Origin: Diploptera punctata
Taxonomy: Eukaryota; Arthropoda; Insecta; Blattodea; Blaberidae
Direction of reading: 5' to 3'
Assembly (NCBI GenBank): GCA_030220185.1
Contig: JASPKZ010000424.1
Coordinates: 248,001-312,000, forward strand
Length of the DNA: 64,000 nt
Every line of letters starts with the position of its first letter. The stretch's first letter is position 1. The translations under genes were made by a program, and so were the position numbers. This document shows positions 23,011-33,369 of the stretch, in pieces. The notes under the pieces were generated by a model. The model worked only from the letters and a program-made list of their open reading frames with translations. It was not told the origin of the DNA and ran no database searches.

Positions 23011-23014
<4 letters not shown>

Positions 23015-24667
23015 CGTGTATCAAAAGGATGGCGCAAACGTACATGGTTGAAAGTGCGCGATAATAGAAGCAACAATGTCCCAGTAAACATGGGTCCGCA
23101 AACGAGCCGTTTGCGAGATAATTACGAATGTATGGTTACAAACCGCCACTGACTTCATTGTAAACATCGTCATAGTTAGTACACATTAATTTTAATTTAG
23201 AATTTACTATTAATTTTTCATCTCGTTTAGTTCACATTTCACAGTTCACTTCACTTATGGGTTACCTGTTAAAGGAGGTGTTCGAAGTGTCTTCCTTGCA
23301 TCTGGATGCAATACTGTGCTCGTCTCTGCAATGAATGTCGAATTCTTTCGAAAAACCCTGGATCATTTCTGAATTCTGGACAAGCATGTACAACTCTCTG
23401 CTCCAGTTCTTCAACCGTGTTAACGGGTGTGCTGTACACTTCGCTTTTGAGGTGAACCCAGACACAAAAATCCAAAGAATTTAGATCAGATGATCTTGGA
23501 GGCCAAGGTACAGATCCGCCTCGACCTATCCATCTTTGGCCGTATCTGTGCGTTAGATGCCGTCTCACAGCAGCAGCAAAATGTGCCGGAGCTCCATCAT
23601 GTATGTACCACAAACTCCGACGTTGCTGAAGGGGAACATCCTCAAGCAATCCTGGAAGATGATGCCACAGAAACCTAAGGTACCTCCGTCCATTAAGTTT
23701 TCGTGGAAGAATGTGTGGCCCAATGAGATGATCACCTAGTACCCCTAACCACACATTCAGTGAGAAACGGTGCTGATGTGGTGACTCATGAACAGCATGT
23801 GGGTTTATTTCACACCAAAAATGTGTATTATGATAATTAAAAACACCATCGCGTGTGAATCCTGCTTCGTCTGCAAATAAAATGTTACATGCGAAACGAG
23901 GGTTGACTACAGTCTGTTGTTGCATCCACTGACAAAACATCACTCTAGGAACAAAGTCCGCATCATTGAGACATTGAACTCGTTGGAGGTGGTAAGGGTA
24001 CTGTACAATTCTCCATACACTACTGTGGCTTAGTACAGGCACTTGTGTGGTAATTCTTCTCGTCGAGGTTCCTGGAGAGAGCTGTACTGCTTCCAACACC
24101 ATACCCTCAACCTCAGGCGTAATGCGAGCAGGCCTACATACTGCTCTGCCATGTGCAAAACCCCCATTTTCTCTCAAGCGCTGATGGACCCTTGTAAATG
24201 TACGACTTTCGGGGTCTTTTCGACCAGATATGTTTCTTGGTACAAGCGTGCAGCCTCCCGTGCATTGCCATACCGTACATGAGATGCATATCCGCATACT
24301 CTTCGTCACTGTAAGGTTCCATTGTAACTACACCACAGCACAAGTGGCACTCCTCAGACGAGACTGATACCTTTTGAGACTGTGTACTGTATCCGTCCTG
24401 TACGTTCTGCGTGTATTGTTTGATTACAACTCCACCTCTCGGCAATGTTCAGTTTTGTAAACAAAGAACATAGGACGGCTTCAAGTGTGCAAGGAGTAAA
24501 CCGTACGATGTTACAAACAATGACGTCAGTGGCGGCTTGTAAACATACATTCGTAATTATCTCGCAAACGACTCGTTTGCGAACCCATGTTTACTGGGAC
24601 ATTGTTGCTTCTATTATCGTGTACTTTCAACCATGTAAGTTTGCGCCATCCATTTTGATACACCCTG
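23011..24667 (-). mobile_element. Mariner-like element M1, near-complete copy
   Basis: Tc1/mariner-superfamily element of about 1.66 kb. Its inner inverted repeats (GGCGCAAACNTACATGGTTG and its complement, then AACATGGGTYCGCAAACGAG) extend about 140 bp at both ends. The right end has the intact ATACACCCTG terminus. The left end is eroded to CATACGTGTATC. It carries one transposase gene on the minus strand. Confidence 0.9.
23269..24322 (-). pseudogene. Mariner-like transposase (DUF4817-type N-terminus), frameshifted
   Basis: A DDE transposase that would cut and paste M1. The ATG at 24322 begins MEPYSDEEYADMHLMYG. Two small indels then disturb the helix-turn-helix (its expected AREAARLYQETY lies in a third frame), and the main frame runs from GRKDPESRTFTRVHQRLRE to the stop at 23269. 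In the 346-codon frame the catalytic residues are visible: Asp about 147 (FADEAGF), Asp about 238 (IHDGAPAHF) and Asp about 280 (DLNSLDF), a second-to-third spacing near 41 residues. A usual Pro in the third motif is Ser. The N-terminal lesions make it a recent pseudogene. Confidence 0.88.
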
Positions 24668-24805
24668 CATGTATAACGTATATATACAGAGTGTCACTAA
24701 ATTCGCATTACAGACTTTGAGAACGTGTAGTGGAGACAGAGACGGTTAGGTTAGCATAGGAACTCATGTCCGGAAACATGCCGTTTTCTCGCTACACGCA
24801 AAATA

Positions 24806-25130
24806 TTAGAACACACGTTTCTCTCTCTGACGCCTGCTGCTTGTCGTCTGGGTCCTCAAGAAGGGCTCGATGTGACGACCACCTACGTCAACACAGATAC
24901 GGTACCTCCGTACCATGTTCTGGTACACACGATCATCAATTATGGTCCTGCAACATCCGCTGCAGCCATAACCAGCGCCAGTAGGCCTTCCTCGGATGTC
25001 ACAGGGGTCTCGAAAGATCAGATATTCCATATGACCTCAGCACCCCACAGGTAGTAGTCCAGCTGAGTCTTGTTGGGAGAACGTGCAGGGTCATTGAGCG
25101 CCGAAAATGCGGGAGTGTTGAACGCGTGTT
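24806..25130 (-). pseudogene. M2 transposase C-terminus, broken
   Basis: Minus-strand frames give RSPNKTQLDYYLWGA (third catalytic region, mariner style) and then VYQNMVRRYRICVDVGGRH and IEPFL, the typical C-terminal end of this mariner group. Two frame changes occur between. The N-terminal two thirds are absent. Confidence 0.75.
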
Positions 25131-25377
25131 GCATTTTTTTTTGTGCAGATAACTTGGGACTTTCCACAGTTGTAAATTTGGAAGCTTGAAGTTTCCCAAA
25201 CGTGAGGTTTTCAAACAAATCCAGCTTAAGAATTCCTAGCCTCATTGAAGGCTACATATTTATGGCCCCTTCGCATAAAAGGTTTTCCTCAGCTTATTTT
25301 GGGACCTGACGCTGAAAATTTCCCCAAAATAAGATCACTGTTGTATTTATTCTATATTCCCATTCATTCTGATATCA

Positions 25378-25950
25378 TCATCATCATCATCACAGGGATT
25401 AAGCTTGTTGGCTCGTTCCGGTTTCATGAAAGCTAGAATTGTTAAAATTGTTCAGACCATCTTCTGTGTGAGTGTCCAACATTTCTCCTTCCATGTGGTT
25501 TATAATTTAGCAATAATTTTGGAAATCTTTCTTCTGACATTCTATCAACATGTTCTTTCCAGGGGTTCCTTCCTATATTTAATTCTTCGGTCTGTAAGTT
25601 TGAAAATATTTAGTTCCTTTTTTATATATTTATTTCTTTTCTTATCCAGCAGAGTATATCCTGCTATATTTCTTAAAAATCTCATCTCAGCTGCTTCCAA
25701 TATTTGTTCTTGTCTTTTACTGATTGACCAACATTCTGATTCCATACATCAATACAGGAACAGCCATTACTTTATAAAATTTCACTTTTGTTCCTTTCCT
25801 TGTGTTTTTAAGGGTTCTTTTAATAGTGCCACACATTAGATTAAATTTATTTATTTTGTCATTAATATATTTAATAATTCTGATATATTTATCTAATTTT
25901 CATTACTTTTAATTAATTTCATATTTTTTATTACTCTTATTCGTATAGGC
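25378..25950 (-). pseudogene. LINE 3' coding fragment inside M2
   Basis: Minus strand: SECWSISKRQEQILEAAEM, RFLRNIAGYTLLDKKRN and FKLTDRRIKYR, with a (GAT)n tail at the low end. Same family as 55055-55402 (which has GYTLLDKKR and IFKLTD). Frames are interrupted. Confidence 0.75.
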
Positions 25951-26114
25951 TTATATGGGGTCATATATACCTGTTACTAGCGGATAAATGGTACGTTTCA
26001 GGACATGAGTTCCTATGCTAAACGTAATCGTATTGAACCCACTACACGTCCTTAAAATGTGTGATGGGAATTTAGTTACACTATAACAATTTAGCCTGCG
26101 CATGTTTGTGACCT

Positions 26115-26575
26115 TAGACTTCTAAATCGTTCAACCGATCTTCATGAAAGTTTGTATACACAGATTTTTAAGTACGCGGAGTGTTTAGCCGCTATCTATT
26201 ATGATCTAAAACCGTTAAGTGCAGGAGTTCACCTGACACGAAAATTAAAAAATCGCTCTAGCGGTCGCAATTTTCGATGTTTTACAACGAAACTCGGTAT
26301 ATGATATTAAAATATACCGAGGTAGATATTATCCAAAACTCAGCGAAATCCGACCATTATAAGTGGGGGTTTACCTGAAACCCGAAAATAATTGACTAGT
26401 AAACCGCCATGTTTGGTTCGTCGCAATCTGTATCTTTGCGTATATAATTATTAGGTATAGCGAGCGTTTGGCTGCTATTATGTTCTAAAAATATTAGGTA
26501 GAGGAGTTTACCTAAAATGAAAATTTAAATATATTTAATTTACTTAGGCGTAATAGCGCACGCCGGGTAGTAGCT
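26115..26575. repeat. Foldback family J, partial copy
   Basis: Shares AAAATCGCTCTAGCGGTC, AACGAAACTCGGTATAT and GGTTTACCTGAAA with the right part of the element at 27364-29758. It ends in GCACGCCGGGTAGTAGCTAGT. Confidence 0.6.
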
Positions 26576-26710
26576 AGTTCTTTATAGACATTTTAACATA
26601 GCATCTAGGACAGTGGCGTGGCGAGCAGATAGGCAAGTGGGTCCGGGTCCTCCCTAAAAAATCAAGAATATTCCGGATAAATAAATAAATGTGTATTTTT
26701 TAATTTCTAG

Positions 26711-27005
26711 GAAGCCCCGTGGCGCAAGCGGTTAGACGCCTCTCACCGCAGGAGTCTCGAGTTCGTGTCTAGGTCACCCCATGAGGGTATCGTGGTGGAC
26801 GAAAGAAAGTCTGGGCAGGTTTTCTCGTCTTCCACTGCCACAAATTTCATACTACCATTTCTCTGCACTCATCTCGTTCATTTTGTTACATTTAATTTAA
26901 TCTGCCCCTGTGATGATGCGTCAGGTGTGGTTTGTTATTCACAGACCTTCAATGTAAGGGGGTTCATCGCATCGTATCCTTCGACCCGGCCCTGAGTCAG
27001 GCACT
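26711..27005 (+). mobile_element. SINE family E copy
   Basis: The tRNA-like head CCCCGTGGCGCAAGCGGTTAG (A box) and GAGTTCGTGTCTAGGTC (weak B box) is followed by a body shared, inverted, with 36661-36940: TGTGATGATGCGTCAGG and ACAGACCTTCAATGTAAGG. Confidence 0.75.
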
Positions 27006-27082
27006 ATTTGGGGGTTTTCTTTAAATTCTTTTGAAAAAAAAATTAATCTTTATTATATTTTCATCAATTCCTTCCCAATTTT

Positions 27083-27150
27083 GTCCGCCGTGATAGTGTC
27101 GCTTGCCTCGAACGCAGTGGGCCCGGGTTCGATCCCCAGTCGGGATGTAT
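27083..27150 (+). repeat. SINE A-like tRNA head
   Basis: CGCCGTGATAGTGTCGCTTG followed by GGGCCCGGGTTCGATCCCC matches the family A head. The body is missing. The next 50 bp are an RTE-like LINE tail fragment (ACCATGAAACCTACGGATTC). Confidence 0.6.
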
Positions 27151-27308
27151 GGGGAACTTACGTCCGCGCGACCATGAAACCTACGGATTCGATAGTGCCA
27201 GTGCGTTAGTTTTCTATAATTTCCAGTTTTTCTATTTCCTATTAAGCTCAATCCCATGATCCAAAAATCATAGCATATCCCTAACTTAGTAGAACTGAAA
27301 ATGTTAAT

Positions 27309-27309
<1 letters not shown>

Positions 27310-27363
<54 letters not shown>
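27310..27363. repeat. (AC)n(AT)n compound microsatellite
   Basis: About 17 CA units followed by about 10 TA units, next to foldback element J. Confidence 0.95.
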
Positions 27364-27364
<1 letters not shown>

Positions 27365-27792
27365 CTAGCCTCTCGGCAGACGTTGTCCTGTCCGAACGTT
27401 TAATTCTCGTGTCATGGCCGGACGATAAAAATATATGTTACTTTTATACCATAAAATTTTCTAATTAAGACATAATTAGATATTATTAAATAAGTCCGCA
27501 AGGAAACCTCTCACAGCCATCTGTTGTGGCTCAAGAAGCGTGCATGGTGACGTCGCGCGGAATATGTCGATAATGCAGATAACTATATATCTGACAAAAA
27601 CACCCTATAACCCTATCGCAGCGCCATCTACCGGTCTAAATTTGACTCTAAACCATCCAACCATCCAGGAATCCACTCAAACACGCACAAAAAAATGTCA
27701 TCAAAATGGTAGGTCCAGTCGTTTAGGAGGAGTTCGGTGACAAACACACGTACAGAAGGTCAGAAGAATTACATTCATAAAGATGTATAATT

Positions 27793-28840
27793 TATATTTT
27801 GAAAAGGCCTATGATAGAGTCAAACGGGACATAATGTGGAAAATATTGGAAAGCTACCAAGTCCCCAATAATCTAATAAATGCTATAAAAAGTGTATATG
27901 AAACCACATTTATGAAAGTAAAGTTAGATCATGGGAAAATAACAGATACATTTGAAATTAACCAAGGTTTAAGACAGGGATGTGGACTATCTCCATTACT
28001 GTTTATTCTATATCTAAATAAAATTGTCCAGGAGTGGAAAAACTAAACCCCCCAGGAGTAAAAATATGTAGAGGAAATCAAATACAAACAATAATCTTCG
28101 CAGATGATCAAGTACTTCTAGCGGAGAATGAAGACGATTTGCAGAGATCAGTGTTTAAATTGCAGAATACCCTGGAAAAATACAACATGAAAATATCTGA
28201 AAATAAAACCAAATCCATGGCAATCACTGGAAAGGGACTTTCGAGAGTAAAAAATAATAATAAATAATAAACCAATAGAACAAGTAACACACTTTAATTA
28301 TTTAGGTAATAATATATCACAGTTTCATAATCAAAAAGATGTGGAAACAAATTTAGAAAAATATAACAGACTATAAATGGTGTAATTAGGAGAAATTTTG
28401 GAAAACAAATGAGGAAAGAAATCCAATTGAGATTTCATAATGCCATAGCCAAACCTGCTCTACTTACTATACGGAAGTGAATGCTGGACACTTCGAGCAA
28501 AAGATAAATCCCGCATTAATAGTTCACAAATGAGATTCCTCCGATCACTAACTGGAGTAACATTAAGGGATAGAATGAAAAGTGATGAGATAAGGATGCA
28601 GTGGAATAGTAGGGAAATGGTTGAACATATACAAAATTATCAGATTAAATGGTTCCAACACGTCCAGAGAATGTCAAATTCCCGTTTACCAAAGATGATT
28701 TACTACCTCAACCCTAAAGGCAAAAGAGACCTCGGAAGACCCTTCAACAGATGGAAAGATCAGTTGTTGTAGTCGCAGAACGGACATCATCACCCAATAC
28801 TGCATTCGGAAGAAGAAGAAGAAGAAGAAGAAGAAGAAGA
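27793..28840 (+). pseudogene. LINE reverse transcriptase fragment with 12-bp TSD, nested in J
   Basis: Flanked by AGATGTATAATT (27781-27792 and 28841-28852). It encodes the reverse transcriptase from FEKAYDRVKRDIMW (motif with catalytic Asp) through GLRQGCGLSPLLFILYLNK and the FADDQ catalytic box, then a C-terminal region ending KGKRDLGRPFNRWKDQLL, and a (GAA)n tail. One frameshift after LYLNKIVQEW and stops near 28265 and 28374 inactivate it. The endonuclease half is absent. Confidence 0.88.
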
Positions 28841-28852
28841 AGATGTATAATT

Positions 28853-29560
28853 ATTTTGTACGTGTGTTTGTCACTGAACTCCTCCTAACCGACTGGACCG
28901 ATTTTGATTAAATGTTTTGTGTGTGTTTGATGGGTCCTTCGATGGTTTAGATTCACAATTAGACCTTCTAAGACTATTAAGTGTAGGAGTACACCTGAAA
29001 TGAAAATTTAAAAATCGCTCTAGCGGTCACATTTTTCGATGTTTCATAACGAAACCCAGTATATCCTATTAAAATAAACCGAGGTAGGTATTGTCAAGAA
29101 ATCAGCAAAATCCGAAAATTAGAAGTGGAGGTTTACTTGAAATCCGAAATTAAAAACTGCCTAAATGAATGGACCAATTTTGATGATTCTTTTTGTGTGT
29201 GTGTTTGAGTGAGTCCCTGGATGATTTAGATTCACAATTGGACCATCTAAAACCATTAGGTGTAAGAGTTCACATGAAGTGAAAATTAAAAAAATTACTC
29301 TAGCGGTCACAATTGTCGATATTTCACAACGAAACTCAGTATATCCTATTAAAATAAACCGAGGTATGTATTATCAAAAAGTGAGCGAAGTCAGACAATT
29401 AGAAGTGGAGGTTTACCTGAAATCCGAAATTAAAAATTGCCTAAACAACTCGACCGATTTTGATGAAATTTTGTGTGTGTGTTTGAGTGGGTCCTTGGAT
29501 GGTTTAGATTCACAATTGGACCCGGTAGGTGGCGCTAAGATCGGGTTAAAGGAATTTTTT
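28853..29560. repeat. Tandem units inside foldback J (278-279 bp)
   Basis: The block GAT(G)GTTTAGATTCACAATT recurs near 28941, 29219 and 29498. Each unit contains ATCGCTCTAGCGGTCACA-like and CCGATTTTGATGA blocks. A diverged relative lies at 29890-30120. Confidence 0.8.
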
Positions 29561-29889
29561 GTCAGATGTGTAGTCATCTGCATTACCGACATATTCCGCG
29601 CGACAACTATGTGACGTCATAATGTTCGCTTCTTGAGCCACAACAGATGGCAGTGAGAATTTTTCTCGCGAACTTATTAATTAGTGAATTTTATGGCAAA
29701 AAAGTAACATATTTTTATCATCTGGCTATGACATGAGAACTGAAGATACGAGCAATATATATAATATATATATACACACACACAAGGATTTTGTATGTAT
29801 GTGAGTACATGCTTTAGCTGCCACATTTTTTTGGTACCAAATTAGGCAATCAATTAACATATAAGTAAGTTCGAGATCAATAACCAGCA

Positions 29890-30120
29890 CAGTTGGACAT
29901 TTAGATGTAGGGATTCACCAAAAGCAAAAATTTAAAAATCACTTTAGCGGCCATAATTTTCTATTTTTTTCCCCCCAACAAAATTCGGCATATGCCATTT
30001 AAACAAAATAATAAAGGTATCCTCTGAATATCAGCAAATACAACCATTTCAATTGGGGATTTACTTGAAAGCAAAATTTAAAAATTGTTCTAGCGGCTGC
30101 CTTATTTGTTTTCAAGTAAC
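29890..30120. repeat. Diverged J-family unit
   Basis: Contains TTTAAAAATCACTTTAGCGG and GATTTACTTGAAAGC in the same order as J units, with many substitutions. Confidence 0.45.
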
Positions 30121-30254
30121 AAAGCTTTACACATAGGCATTAATTAACAAAATAAAGATGTATTCTGTAAACCAGCAAAATTGGACCATAAATTTGCGTT
30201 GTTGAGGAATTTTATCCAAAAAATCGCAAATAAGTCTGAAAATAGAATGAGAAT

Positions 30255-30705
30255 TTCAACTAGTTTGTTAACTTGGTTGAATAGTTCAACTAGTTTGTTA
30301 ATTTGGTTGAATAGTTCAACTAGTTTGTTAATTTGGTTGAATAGCTCAACTAGTTTGTTAATTTGGTTGAATAGTTCAACTAGTTTGTTAATTTGGTTGA
30401 ATAGTTCAACTAGTTTGTTAATTTGGTTGAATAGTTCAACTAGTTTGTTAATTTGGTTGAATAGTTCAATTAGTTTGTTAATTTGGTTGAATAGTTCAAC
30501 TAGTTTGTTAATTTGGTTGAATAGTTCAACTAGTTTGTTAATTTGGTTGAATAGTTCAACTAGTTTGTTAATTTGGTTGAATAGTTCAACTAGTTTGTTA
30601 ATTTGGTTGAATGGTTCAACTAGTTTGTTAATTTGGTTGAATAGTTCAACTAGTTTGTTAACTTGGTTGAATAGTTCAACTAGTTTGTTAATTTGGTTGA
30701 GCATT
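30255..30705. repeat. 30-bp minisatellite, about 15 copies
   Basis: Unit TTGGTTGAATAGTTCAACTA + GTTTGTTAAT, nearly identical copy to copy. Because 30 is a multiple of 3 and the unit lacks stops in one frame on each strand, it creates open frames of about 190 codons both ways. Neither looks like a gene. It ends about 120 bp before the LRR coding exon, probably in its 5' intron. Confidence 0.95.
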
Positions 30706-30818
30706 TCTGCTAATTTCCAAATTGGCACAAATAACCAGAATTTGGTTAGATAGTTTGTGAACCTAGTACAATCTCATTACTTAATAGTTAAAATTTTATA
30801 AACTAAAAGATTTAAAAA

Positions 30819-30833
30819 CATTTTGTTTACAGG
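30819..30833 (+). promoter_or_regulatory. Candidate 3' splice site before LRR coding exon
   Basis: CATTTTGTTTACAG/G is a good pyrimidine tract plus AG, two bases before the chosen ATG. It implies a 5'-UTR intron and an exon start at 30833. Confidence 0.6.
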
Positions 30834-30834
30834 A

Positions 30835-33369
30835 ATGTCAGTGTTGCTGTGCTTCATCTTAATGCTATCTCTTCATATGACAACTGCATGTCCGTCAGTG
30901 TGCAAGTGCGATGTGTCCATGTGGAACAGTGCACAATGGAAATATGTCAATGGTACCAATTGTTCCAATGCATCACTCGCCACCATTCCTTCAGGACTAG
31001 ATCCAACCATAACAATACTTATTATTTCCTACAACAATATAACTAAAGTAAAAAACTATGAATTTTACCAAATGAAGCTGACAGAATTAAACAGAATAGA
31101 TCTTAGCAATAATGGTCTGGCGATAATAGAAACACATGCATTCCGAGGACTTCTCAAACTGCAAGAGTTGAGACTACAAAATAACAGAATCAGTATCCTA
31201 CAACCAGACACATTTGTAAGGATATTTTTCCTTGTGAGGTTAGATTTAGGTGGGAACTATTTTAGCCAAACACATCCAAACATTATTTCAAAAAACTTCA
31301 AACTAAAGTACTTTAACATAGGAAATAATAAGCTAAAAAGTATACATCCTAACTTATTTAAAAATAATGCAGAACTTTTAAGTATAAATATAAGCACAAA
31401 TTTTTTGTATGAATTACATCAAAACATATTTAGTAACAATCATGAATTGTCATATTTGAATGTTAGCAACAATAAGCTACAAACATTGAGTGCACAAATA
31501 TTTAAAAACAACAATAATCTCTGGAAATTAGATTTGAGTTGGAATTCACTAACAAAAATTCATCATGAAATGTTTAAAAACAATGTAAAACTGTCATTTT
31601 TATATCTACACCATAATAAAATAGCTGAACTCCACCAAGATACATTCAAGAATACTAATTTAAGCAGTATTATTTTAAGTGATAATAAAATTTCATATCT
31701 TCATCCTAGAACATTTGAAAACAATAAATATCTCAAGAATGTAGACATTGATAACAATAATATTCACTCACTCAGTGCTGACATGTTTAAAAACAATATT
31801 ATATTAGAAAATGTTTACTTGAATGATAATAGAATCAATGTAATTTATGAAAACATGTTTAATCATAATCCTAACTTAACAAATTTATTTTTAAGTAATA
31901 ATAATATAGAAAAAATTAACCAAGACACGTTTAAAAACAATAAAAATTTGTTGTATGTTAGTTTGAAAAACAATTCTTTAACAATTATACATCCAGATAC
32001 TTTCAAACATAACCTCAATCTCCGCCATTTATATCTTTCCAACAATAAAATACAATCAATTCACCCAGAAACATTTGTTAACAACACAGAACTAAGGTAT
32101 GTTTATTTGAGTCATAATGAAATCAGTGAAATCATTCCAAAAACATTTAAAAATAATTACAGGCTAAGCAGTTTATATATAAATAATAATAATATCAGTC
32201 ATATTGACCTTGAAACATTTGCTAGTAATACTCGTTTATGGATTTTAGATCTTAGTGAAAACAAAATAATAAATATTCACCCAGACACATTCAGCAATAA
32301 CCATTATCTCTGGATCATTGATATACAAAGAAATAGAATTAATAATTTACATCCAGACACATTTAGAAACACAACAAATATAAGAAAACTAGTTGCAGGT
32401 GGCAATAAAATAGCATATATTCATCCAAATATATTTAGAAATAATAATAATTTATGGGTACTTGATCTTAGTAATAATAACATAAGTTTTATAAACCCTG
32501 ACACATTTAACAGAACTGATCTCAGCTATTTGGATTTAGGAAATAATAGAATCACATTTCTACACCCTGATACTTTGAAAAAGAATATTTACCTACAAGA
32601 ACTATATTTAAACAGCAATTTAATCACTTCTTTACAGCCTAACATGTTTAAAAATATCCCTAATTTATGGAAACTGGATGTAAGTGATAACAAAATAGCA
32701 AAAATTGATATTAATACATTTTACAACAACTCAAAACTATACCATTTCAATGCAAGTAGCAATAATATAAATTATTTAGACCCAGAATTATTTTTAAACA
32801 TAACTAATATTCGTATTATTGATTTATCACATAATAATCTGACGTTCAATAACGAGAGTCCAATTCTAATTGCACCAAAACTGAAAATTCTTTTCTTATC
32901 ATTCTGTAATATAGAATATTTTCCAATTATATCCTTTCAAAATTTAACTGCGTTACAAAAACTTAGCATAAATGATAACCGATTGAAATTTATCGAGTTT
33001 GAAACAAGAGATAAACCTTTAAAACGATATCACATAGGTAGAAATCCATTACAGTTACTTGAGAAACTAAAAGATTTAGAATATTTAGATATTTCTAATA
33101 ATAATTTGACAAGAGTAACTTTAAATTTTGTACGTAGGCATAAAAAATTGTCGTGGTTAAGTATAAGAGGAAATCCGTTGGTTTGTGATTGTGTATTACA
33201 AGATTTGTGGAAGTGGTGCTTTCAACATCATGCAAGGACCAGAACTGGTATTGCAGCGTGTGATAACCCAAACACATGTACATGGAGTTACGTACGTAAC
33301 CTCCGCTGTCAAGATAACTCACAAACTTTATCACACCTAACAATCGTACAATATCAGTGTGTGTGTTAG
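30835..33369 (+). CDS. Leucine-rich-repeat protein, secreted or membrane-anchored
   Basis: An uninterrupted 844-codon exon. The ATG at 30835 follows a splice acceptor. An upstream TTG in the same frame is ignored because it lies in the acceptor. Residues 1-18 or so (MSVLLCFILMLSLHMTTA) form a signal peptide, followed by a Cys-rich N-terminal cap (CPSVCKCDV...). About 30 LRRs of mostly 24 residues follow, with the pattern LxxLxLxxNxIxxIHPDTFKNN. The C-terminal cap is NPLVCDC with WKWCFQHH and further Cys. Many N-glycosylation sequons occur. Such proteins act outside the cell in recognition or adhesion; the ligand is unknown. As written there is no membrane segment: the frame stops right after a (GT)5 tract (see 33366-33581). 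Confidence 0.92.
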   Translation: MSVLLCFILMLSLHMTTACPSVCKCDVSMWNSAQWKYVNGTNCSNASLATIPSGLDPTITILIISYNNITKVKNYEFYQMKLTELNRIDLSNNGLAIIETHAFRGLLKLQELRLQNNRISILQPDTFVRIFFLVRLDLGGNYFSQTHPNIISKNFKLKYFNIGNNKLKSIHPNLFKNNAELLSINISTNFLYELHQNIFSNNHELSYLNVSNNKLQTLSAQIFKNNNNLWKLDLSWNSLTKIHHEMFKNNVKLSFLYLHHNKIAELHQDTFKNTNLSSIILSDNKISYLHPRTFENNKYLKNVDIDNNNIHSLSADMFKNNIILENVYLNDNRINVIYENMFNHNPNLTNLFLSNNNIEKINQDTFKNNKNLLYVSLKNNSLTIIHPDTFKHNLNLRHLYLSNNKIQSIHPETFVNNTELRYVYLSHNEISEIIPKTFKNNYRLSSLYINNNNISHIDLETFASNTRLWILDLSENKIINIHPDTFSNNHYLWIIDIQRNRINNLHPDTFRNTTNIRKLVAGGNKIAYIHPNIFRNNNNLWVLDLSNNNISFINPDTFNRTDLSYLDLGNNRITFLHPDTLKKNIYLQELYLNSNLITSLQPNMFKNIPNLWKLDVSDNKIAKIDINTFYNNSKLYHFNASSNNINYLDPELFLNITNIRIIDLSHNNLTFNNESPILIAPKLKILFLSFCNIEYFPIISFQNLTALQKLSINDNRLKFIEFETRDKPLKRYHIGRNPLQLLEKLKDLEYLDISNNNLTRVTLNFVRRHKKLSWLSIRGNPLVCDCVLQDLWKWCFQHHARTRTGIAACDNPNTCTWSYVRNLRCQDNSQTLSHLTIVQYQCVC

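Larger units (their letters stand above)
24687..26082 (-). mobile_element. Mariner-like element M2, invaded by a LINE fragment
   Basis: Inverted repeats of about 90 bp: AGCATAGGAACTCATGTCC at 24757-24775 and its complement near 26001, with GTGTNACTAAATTC at both outer ends and TATA outside. It starts 20 bp after M1 ends. The interior holds a transposase C-terminal fragment and a LINE fragment (25378-25950). Confidence 0.78.
27364..29758. mobile_element. Foldback element J with ~360-bp inverted arms
   Basis: The left arm (about 27395-27760) and right arm (about 29440-29750) are inverted copies: TTGAGCCACAACAGATGGC on the right equals the complement of GCCATCTGTTGTGGCTCAA on the left. Further matches are GACATATTCCGCGCGAC and TCATGGCCGGACGATAAAAA. 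The right side also contains 278-279-bp tandem units. It carries no transposase gene of its own. A LINE fragment is nested in the middle. Confidence 0.8.

Noticed and set aside
22737..23091. Frames rich in Ile-Tyr repeats
   Set aside because: Translation of the (TA)n microsatellite.
24043..24720. Plus-strand frames over element M1
   Set aside because: They are antisense to the transposase or lie within the terminal inverted repeat. The frame at 24445 recurs at 15114 only because both are M1 ends.
30144..30753. Two open frames of about 190 codons on opposite strands
   Set aside because: Both are produced by a 30-bp tandem repeat without stops. No start context, domain or splice support.
30823..30834. 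Upstream in-frame start of the LRR protein
   Set aside because: The codon is TTG and lies within the splice-acceptor sequence. The ATG at 30835 directly begins a signal peptide.
31863..32045. Minus-strand frames within the LRR gene
   Set aside because: Antisense shadows of a long, clearly coding + strand frame. The same applies to 33095-33343.
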